Shown piece by piece: positions 7,501 through 10,881 of a DNA stretch of 10,881 nt (the stretch's first letter is position 1; each line of letters opens with the position of its first letter). The stretch covers positions 1 through 10,881 of the forward strand of contig PITX01000024.1 in the NCBI GenBank assembly GCA_017577345.1. The letters are read 5' to 3'. Both the position numbers and the translations under genes were made by a program. The DNA comes from Clostridiales bacterium. GTDB taxonomy: Bacteria > Bacillota > Clostridia > Oscillospirales > Oscillospiraceae. Under the pieces are notes generated by a model. That model saw only the letters and a list, made by a program, of their open reading frames with translations. It was not told the DNA's origin and did not search any database.

Positions 7501-8096
7501 TCAAGATCGCCATGCGCGACCTCGAAATTCGCGGCGCGGGCAATCTTCTGGGCGCGGCACAGTCCGGCCACATGCTCTCCGTCGGCTACGACATGTATCT
7601 GAAGCTATTGGAGGAAGCGGTTTTGGAGGAACGCGGCGAAAAGCCCGTGGAGGAGGTCGCCTGCACCGCCGATCTGGATGTCACCGCCAACCTCGACAAG
7701 CAGTTTGTCTCCTCCGGCGAACAGCGCATGGATCTCTACCGCCGCATGGCCGCCATCCGCTCGCAGGAGGATGCCGATGAGCTGCTCGACGAGATCGTGG
7801 ACCGCTACGGCGATCCGCCCAAGGGCGCGATGAATCTGATCGCCATCGCCCTGCTGCGTGCTCGTGCCGCCGCCGCCGGCATTTCCGACATCTCCCAAAA
7901 GGGCAGAACGGTCATTTTCACGCTGGCAAAATTTGAATTTGAGGCAGTCGCGGCGATCTGCGGCTCGGAGGCGTACAAAAAGCGCATTTTCCTCTCGCCC
8001 AGGACCGAGAAGCCGCTTTTGACCCTGAAGCTGGCGGCAAATGAAAATCCGCTGAAGGCATCAGAGGAATTTGTCCGTGCCTATTGCGCGGAATAA
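4593..8096 (+). CDS. mfd: Transcription-repair coupling factor Mfd
   Basis: Mfd is a DNA translocase that pushes stalled RNA polymerase off DNA lesions and recruits UvrA for nucleotide excision repair. At 1167 residues it is full length. Domains in order: the UvrB-homology N-terminal module (about 5-460); a basic linker (about 480-498); the CarD-like RNA polymerase interaction domain from LSPGDLIVHEYHGIGRY (about 501-570); the helicase core with Walker A GDVGFGKTE (655-663), DEEQ (756-759), SATPIPRT (782-789), IIETGID (897-903) and QIRGRVGR (925-932); and the TRCF C-terminal domain (about 1000-1150, VDRYGDPP near 1070). No key motif is missing. The ATG at 4593 follows GGAGGA with a short 3-base spacer. 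The gene sits 86 bases after pth, as in many Firmicutes, and may be read from the glmU promoter; I see no convincing promoter of its own. No clear terminator follows. Confidence 0.98.
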   Translation: MEQLLTLLRGLPDYRRLVQCAEKNKVAGISGVAQINRSHLIASMLHDTGRPAVIVCQDELAVRRTQAELAAFLGREAAVLPSRDLTFYSASAISRGWEHQRMRLLYELARGETRLLLTTWEALAVRTMPRSCLFSSALELHLGAQISMDAICERLVQAGYARGTLVEGVGQFSVRGGILDIFSPACDSPVRIEFFGDEVDAMGYFDTVTQRRTENLEKFVILPVAETLPRLHPEGSDGLCADLDALQARLRRRKTPNETLLRTLAEDTEAIRSGVTFSAADRYMALIYPEFACAADYIPADAAVFFCDHGNLRRAANRYIEEEGMMLDSLLESGILCGELCEFSADWESVCALCAGHPAVFLDSFLAASYPQSLAPDELCDITAKQLPSYGGNLEVAISDLVHYRKNEYSSLVLCGNRRRGEILAQQLIEKGLPAVLAFPLTALPKPGEIMLTDGALPFGMEYPELKAAILTEGQLLTQNAQKTRKKRQKASNRQKLDSFADLSPGDLIVHEYHGIGRYVCMEQMKIDGAIKDYVKIAYQGTDVLYVPATQLDLIGKYIGGGEDTPVKLNRLGGDQWQKTKARAKAAAKDLADGLIKLYAERKRLPGFAFAADTPWQAEFEQNFPYAETDDQLRSIDEIKGDMESPQPMDRLLCGDVGFGKTEVALRAAMKAILDGKQVAILVPTTVLAQQHYTTAVNRFRGFPVQIGMLSRFCTPAQVRKNLADLRAGSLDLIIGTHKLLQKDIEFKDLGLLIVDEEQRFGVTHKEKLKELSRGVDVLTLSATPIPRTLNMALTGLRDMSTIEEPPHDRYPVQTFVLEYAEPVLIDAMRRELERGGQVYYLHNRVESIAQCAARIKKALPDAQIGIAHGKMSEEELSEVMQRMADNDLQILVCTTIIETGIDISNVNTLIIEDADKMGLAQLHQIRGRVGRSSRHAYAYLTFRRGKVLTEIAEKRLNAIRDYAEFGSGFKIAMRDLEIRGAGNLLGAAQSGHMLSVGYDMYLKLLEEAVLEERGEKPVEEVACTADLDVTANLDKQFVSSGEQRMDLYRRMAAIRSQEDADELLDEIVDRYGDPPKGAMNLIAIALLRARAAAAGISDISQKGRTVIFTLAKFEFEAVAAICGSEAYKKRIFLSPRTEKPLLTLKLAANENPLKASEEFVRAYCAE
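6041..6070 (+). repeat. 10-bp tandem repeat inside mfd
   Basis: AAGCGTCAAA occurs twice head to tail (6051-6060 and 6061-6070), preceded by a degenerate third unit AACGCGCAAA (6041-6050). It encodes a lysine- and arginine-rich linker between the UvrB-like module and the RNA polymerase interaction domain. The unit is not a multiple of three, so gain or loss of one copy would frameshift mfd. Confidence 0.7.
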
Positions 8097-8119
8097 TCAG
8101 GCTGACCAATGACCGATTC

Positions 8120-8228
8120 TGTCATTGCAAGACCGGCGTGGGAATCTGTCCGTATCGTTTTTCGGAAAGTGTCCAAAGCTTGACAGGCACAGATTGCCAC
8201 GGCTGACTTCGTCAGCCTCGCAATGACA
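8120..8228. repeat. 109-bp inverted-repeat element (two TGTCATTGC units head to head)
   Basis: The element begins with TGTCATTGC (8120-8128) and ends with its exact complement GCAATGACA (8220-8228). Each end is a copy of the dispersed unit. The left copy (8120-8151) is degenerate: TGTCATTGCAAGACC, then GTGGGAATCTGTCC. The right copy (8187-8228, minus strand) is canonical, with the central stem GGCTGAC-GAA-GTCAGCC. The terminal inverted repeats and size resemble a miniature non-autonomous element, but no target-site duplication is evident, so mobility is unproven. It starts 23 bases after mfd ends and may lie in its transcript. Confidence 0.6.
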
Positions 8229-8255
8229 ATACTGACAGCCTGTCCTTCTTTTTCC

Positions 8256-8276
8256 GGATTATTCCGAAAATAATCC
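8256..8276. repeat. 8-bp AT-rich hairpin
   Basis: GGATTATT (8256-8263) and AATAATCC (8269-8276) are exact complements around the loop CCGAA. No T-tract follows on the plus strand, so it is not a standard terminator for mfd. Confidence 0.4.
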
Positions 8277-8284
8277 CCTGTCCC

Positions 8285-8326
8285 TGTCATTGCGAGGGAG
8301 CAGCGCGACCGTGGCAATCCGTGCCT
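8285..8326 (+). repeat. TGTCATTGCGAG-family repeat copy
   Basis: This copy reads TGTCATTGCGAGG, a 12-base middle, then CCGTGGCAATCCGTGCCT. The constant flanks match the copies at 8187-8228 and 10809-10852. Unlike those, the middle (GGAGCAGCGCGACC) pairs only partly, so its hairpin is decayed. Confidence 0.65.
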
Positions 8327-8367
8327 TTCGGGTTTCGAACGCTGTTCCGTCATATGGTGTGATCTGC

Positions 8368-8475
8368 CGAAATTGTGCGTAGGGGCGACCATTGGTCGCC
8401 CGCCAATGAAAAATCCGAAATCTGGTAGCGACAGATTGCACCCGCATACCCGCAAGGGGTACGCCGCATCCGTAA
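8368..8475 (-). repeat. 109-bp dispersed repeat, copy 2 (inverted)
   Basis: This is the reverse complement of 406-514, with about six substitutions and one missing base. The longest identical run spans the GTACCCC...GGGTATGCGGG part. The internal stem GGCGACC/GGTCGCC is unchanged while its loop differs (AAT here, AAC in the other copy). Confidence 0.85.
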
Positions 8476-8501
8476 AGCTCCTTCGTCGCTAACGGCTGCG
8501 C

Positions 8502-8535
8502 AGCCACGCCGATTTGCAATCGGCTCGCAATGACA
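8502..8535 (-). repeat. TGTCATTGCGAG-family repeat copy, chimeric end
   Basis: On the minus strand it reads TGTCATTGCGA, then the perfect stem GCCGATT-GCA-AATCGGC (8508-8524), then GTGGC. Where other copies continue AATCTGT, this one runs into a second palindrome, GGCTGCGCAGCC (8494-8505), and on into the 108-bp repeat. It looks like a junction between two repeat types. Confidence 0.55.
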
Positions 8536-8614
8536 GAACGAACAGCTTTCTCAAAATGACATTATTGGTTTACATAATCTTCCGATTTTGTCAGAACAAA
8601 ATCATAATTCGCTG

Positions 8615-8642
8615 TTGCTTTTTGTCGTTTCTAAGGTATAAT
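8615..8642 (+). promoter_or_regulatory. Promoter of the VanW-domain gene
   Basis: A perfect -10 box TATAAT (8637-8642) lies 16 bases after a weak -35 box TTGCTT (8615-8620). Transcription should start near 8649, giving a leader of about 44 bases that contains the ribosome binding site GAGGAG (8681-8686). Confidence 0.6.
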
Positions 8643-8692
8643 AAAAGAATGATGGAATGTATCCGCATTTTCGCGTTATAGAGGAGAATACC

Positions 8693-10717
8693 ATGGGAAA
8701 ATTTGAAAAGGGTAAGCGTTCTCCGAGCGCCTATAATCCGCAGATGCCCTCTGCGGACCGTAATAACCTCTACGGGCAGAGCGGTGCTCCGAAGCAGCCG
8801 AAAAAATCCGCACCGAAAAAGAAGAAAAAGAGCCGTCTGCCGCTCATCCTCGGCATCGTCGGCGCAGTCTGCGTCGTTGCCGCCTGTGTCGTGGGCTATT
8901 TCCTCCTGCACGACGATGAAAAAATCGTCAACAATGTCTATGTTGCGGGCATCAACCTCAGCGGCATGACCAAGGAGGAGGCAAAGCTTGCCCTGCAGGA
9001 GGTCTCCTTTGACCACGATATGGATGTGCGCTTCTACACGCACGGCGACGACTTCCCCACCTATACGACCACCTATGAGCCCGGCAAGGAGACCGTGACG
9101 GACATCTACGGCAACCCCGTGGAGAACGCGCAGGTCACCGCCGCAATTCCGCAAAAGGAAGCACCGCTGACCGATACCGATGCGCCGCTGGATGAAGACG
9201 GCAATCCCTATCTGCTCGACAAGACCCTGCGTCTGCTGCCGGAAGATGTGGATGTGAAGCTGGACATTGAGGGCGCGGTCGAGGAAGCCTATCAGATCGG
9301 CAGAGGCGTCGGCTCGAAGATCAACCCGGAGCGTGTGGATGTTGATGTTGCAAAGCATCTGACCGTCAATGAGAACTATATCCGCGAGGTGCTTGCCAAT
9401 ACTTTGGACGATGCCGACTGCGAGGGCACCGAGAGCGCGGTAAAGGAAGCAAAAACGACCGTGACCGACAAGGACGGCAATCCCAAGACGGTCGATGCGT
9501 TGGAGATCACGATCGGCTCTCTCAAGCGTGAGATCGAGATCGACGCACTGTATAAAGAAATTCTGGACGCATACATGAGTGCCAACTACGAGCTGCAGTA
9601 TATCTACACTGAGACCGTGCCCGCACCGATCGATCTGGATGCTCTGTATGAAAAATATCACTGCACCGAGCCCATCAACGCCGTGATCGACGAGGATACC
9701 TTTGAGATCACCGAGGGTAAGCCCGGCTTCGGCTTCCGCATGACCGATGCCATTATCGCCTTTGAAAAAGCCAAGCCCGGTGACACCGTCACGCTGACGC
9801 TGATGGAGCTGGAGCCGGAATACACCAGCGAAACGCTGGGAACGAAGCTGTTTACGGATGTCCTTTCCTACTACGACAGCCCCCATGTCTATAACCCCAC
9901 CAGAACGCACAATCTGGAGCTTGCCTGCAAGGAGATCGACGGCACCATCGTCAAGCCCGGCGAGACCTTCTCGTTCAACAAGACCGTCGGCGAACGCACC
10001 GCGGAAAAGGGCTACGGAGAAGCCGGCGTCTATGTCGGCGGTGAGACCGTGCAGCAGCTCGGCGGCGGCGTATGTCAGGTCGCTTCCACGATTTTCTACT
10101 GCACGCTCAAGGCAGACCTTGAAGTCGTCGAACGCGCCGAGCATCAGTTCCTGCCGTCCTATATCCCCTACGGTATGGACGCGACGATCTACTGGGGCAG
10201 TCTGGACTACAAATGGCGCAACAACACGCCTTATCCCATCCGCATTGATGCCTCTGTTTCCGACGGCTATGTGCATATCCGCTTTGTCGGCACGGAAACC
10301 AAGGATTACACGGTCGAGCTGGATTACACCATCACCGCATGGTACAGCTCGACGGAGAAGACAGTCGATATTTCCCCCGATATGCCGAATTACGCCAAAT
10401 ATTCCCGCTACAGTGAGGGTGAAACCATTCAGACCGCCTATGACGGAGCGGATGTCACCACCTATCGCTATAAATACGACAAGGATCACAATCTGATCTC
10501 CACCGAGATCGTCTGCTATTCCAGATATGACAAGCGCGACCGTGAGATCGCGCATCTGGTCAAGGAAACAACAGCAACGGAGGAAACCACCGAGCCGACA
10601 GAGGAAACGACGAAACCGACCGAACCGACCACCGAGCCGACGGAGCCGACCACGATTCCGACCGAGGAGACCACGACAGAAGCACCTCCTGCGGAAGAAA
10701 CAACAGAAGAACCGTAA
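8693..10717 (+). CDS. Membrane-anchored VanW family protein with PG-binding-like domains
   Basis: The 674-residue product has a basic cytoplasmic N-terminus (lysine cluster 37-46) and one membrane helix (about 49-72), with the rest outside the cell. The outer part has PG_binding_4-like segments (about 160-215 and 325-380). A VanW domain follows at about 395-530, with NPTRTHN (401-407), KPGETFSFN (431-439), GGGVCQVAS (457-465) and a conserved WG..YKWRNNTPYPI stretch. A G5-like beta-rich region (about 540-620) and a Thr/Glu/Pro tail (624-674) complete it. VanW was named from the vanB cluster, but its biochemical role is unknown. No vanH, vanA/B or vanX homologue is nearby, so this is probably an ordinary cell wall protein rather than a resistance gene (inference). 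The ATG at 8693 has GAGGAG 6 bases upstream; an in-frame ATG at 8657 lacks one. The gene has its own promoter and terminator and appears monocistronic. Confidence 0.93.
   Translation: MGKFEKGKRSPSAYNPQMPSADRNNLYGQSGAPKQPKKSAPKKKKKSRLPLILGIVGAVCVVAACVVGYFLLHDDEKIVNNVYVAGINLSGMTKEEAKLALQEVSFDHDMDVRFYTHGDDFPTYTTTYEPGKETVTDIYGNPVENAQVTAAIPQKEAPLTDTDAPLDEDGNPYLLDKTLRLLPEDVDVKLDIEGAVEEAYQIGRGVGSKINPERVDVDVAKHLTVNENYIREVLANTLDDADCEGTESAVKEAKTTVTDKDGNPKTVDALEITIGSLKREIEIDALYKEILDAYMSANYELQYIYTETVPAPIDLDALYEKYHCTEPINAVIDEDTFEITEGKPGFGFRMTDAIIAFEKAKPGDTVTLTLMELEPEYTSETLGTKLFTDVLSYYDSPHVYNPTRTHNLELACKEIDGTIVKPGETFSFNKTVGERTAEKGYGEAGVYVGGETVQQLGGGVCQVASTIFYCTLKADLEVVERAEHQFLPSYIPYGMDATIYWGSLDYKWRNNTPYPIRIDASVSDGYVHIRFVGTETKDYTVELDYTITAWYSSTEKTVDISPDMPNYAKYSRYSEGETIQTAYDGADVTTYRYKYDKDHNLISTEIVCYSRYDKRDREIAHLVKETTATEETTEPTEETTKPTEPTTEPTEPTTIPTEETTTEAPPAEETTEEP
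10567..10713 (+). repeat. Thr/Glu/Pro low-complexity repeat coding the VanW protein tail
   Basis: Imperfect repeats of ACCGAGCCGAC-type units encode about 50 residues made almost only of T, E and P (for example TEPTTEPTEPTT). The tail is outside the cell and carries no LPxTG sorting motif or lysine-rich end, so it is not a sortase substrate. A wall-spanning or surface-exposed spacer is plausible. Confidence 0.8.
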
Positions 10718-10722
10718 AACAT

Positions 10723-10756
10723 AACGCAGGGTCGCCGAACAGCGACCCTGCGTTTT
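10723..10756 (+). terminator. Intrinsic terminator of the VanW gene
   Basis: AACGCAGGGTCGC (10723-10735) pairs perfectly with GCGACCCTGCGTT (10742-10754) around a 6-base loop. With the last two stem bases, the sequence ends in TTTT (10753-10756). It starts 5 bases after the stop codon. The stem is strong and GC-rich, a clear Rho-independent terminator, although the T-tract is short. Confidence 0.88.
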
Positions 10757-10792
10757 CAGACTGTCAAAAAAGTCCGTAACCGTCAAAATCAG
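10757..10792 (-). repeat. 36-bp dispersed repeat, copy 2 (inverted)
   Basis: This is an exact reverse complement of 354-389. It abuts the VanW-gene terminator, and its A6 run lies at 10766-10771. The two copies face each other across 10.4 kb. Confidence 0.85.
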
Positions 10793-10808
10793 AGTGAGCG
10801 GCTATCGG

Positions 10809-10852
10809 TGTCATTGCGAGGTTTGCGGAGCAAACCGTGGCAATCTGTCCCT
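10809..10852 (+). repeat. TGTCATTGCGAG-family repeat copy
   Basis: It reads TGTCATTGCGA, then the perfect stem GGTTTGC-GGA-GCAAACC (10819-10835 region), then GTGGCAATCTGTCCCT. The flanks match the copies at 8187-8228 and 8285-8326, while the stem sequence is different yet fully complementary. The outer bases ATTGC and GCAAT can also pair, making the whole unit one long hairpin. Confidence 0.7.
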
Positions 10853-10881
10853 TGCAGATTTTGAGCGTTTCCGATATACGG

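Larger units (their letters stand above)
8097..8614. other. Gene-free region with stacked repeats
   Basis: No supported gene lies between the mfd stop and the VanW-gene promoter. The stretch is filled with short structured elements: an inverted pair at 8120-8228, a GGATTATT/AATAATCC hairpin (8256-8276), a further family copy at 8285-8326, the 108-bp inverted copy of the region near spoIIP (8368-8475), and a last family copy at 8502-8535. Reading frames through it are short and repeat-derived. Confidence 0.7.

Noticed and set aside
8231..8253. GACAG-CCTGTC followed by TTCTTTTT as an mfd terminator
   Set aside because: The inverted repeat leaves a loop of about one base and cannot form a stable terminator hairpin.
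8097..8540. CRISPR array
   Set aside because: Repeats vary in spacing and orientation and have palindromic variable centres rather than regular unique spacers; no cas gene is present.
8693..10717. Vancomycin resistance gene
   Set aside because: VanW domains are common in Firmicutes without resistance. No ligase, dehydrogenase, dipeptidase or VanRS regulator is nearby.
8591..10786. 731-residue open frame on the minus strand opposite the VanW gene
   Set aside because: It is an antisense shadow created by GC-rich codon use. The plus strand has recognisable domains, a promoter, a ribosome binding site and a terminator; the minus frame has no known domain and starts inside the 36-bp repeat.

Overview
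The window is chromosomal housekeeping DNA from a spore-forming, GC-rich member of the Clostridia. The evidence is a SpoIIP engulfment protein, a glmU-prs-pth-mfd gene block in the order familiar from Firmicutes, purine-rich ribosome binding sites and TATAAT promoters. Gut Oscillospirales (Ruminococcaceae-like) is my best guess from codon use, the VanW-type envelope protein and the dense small intergenic repeats. That placement is inference, and no rRNA or marker gene in the window confirms it.

Layout. Positions 1-548 hold no convincing gene, only a mosaic of hairpins and repeats. spoIIP follows on the minus strand (549-1484). A divergent region of about 230 bp separates it from a plus-strand block: a GlmU-like protein (1713-2879), prs (2945-3910), pth (3910-4506, overlapping the prs stop by one base) and mfd (4593-8096). 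A repeat-filled gap of about 600 bp (8097-8692) ends in a promoter for a membrane-anchored VanW-domain protein (8693-10717). That gene is closed by a strong intrinsic terminator (10723-10756), and more repeat copies run to the window end.

How the genes relate. The block joins envelope precursor synthesis (GlmU), nucleotide and cofactor precursor supply (PRPP synthetase), translation quality control (peptidyl-tRNA hydrolase) and transcription-coupled repair (Mfd). In Bacillus subtilis the corresponding cluster is gcaD(glmU)-prs-ctc-spoVC(pth)-fin-mfd; here ctc and fin are absent. spoIIP and the VanW protein both act at the cell envelope but have their own transcription units.

Most notable points. 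(1) The GlmU-like protein keeps every acetyltransferase residue I could check but has lost the nucleotidyltransferase signature, so it is probably a one-activity enzyme. (2) A family of short intergenic elements has constant flanks (TGTCATTGCGAG ... GTGGCAATCTGT) around a central hairpin whose stem sequence changes from copy to copy while staying self-complementary. (3) Near-identical inverted repeats (36 bp exact, and about 109 bp at about 94% identity) bracket most of the window. I did not find a defence system, mobile element with a transposase, CRISPR array or RNA gene, and I do not claim a new multi-gene system here.
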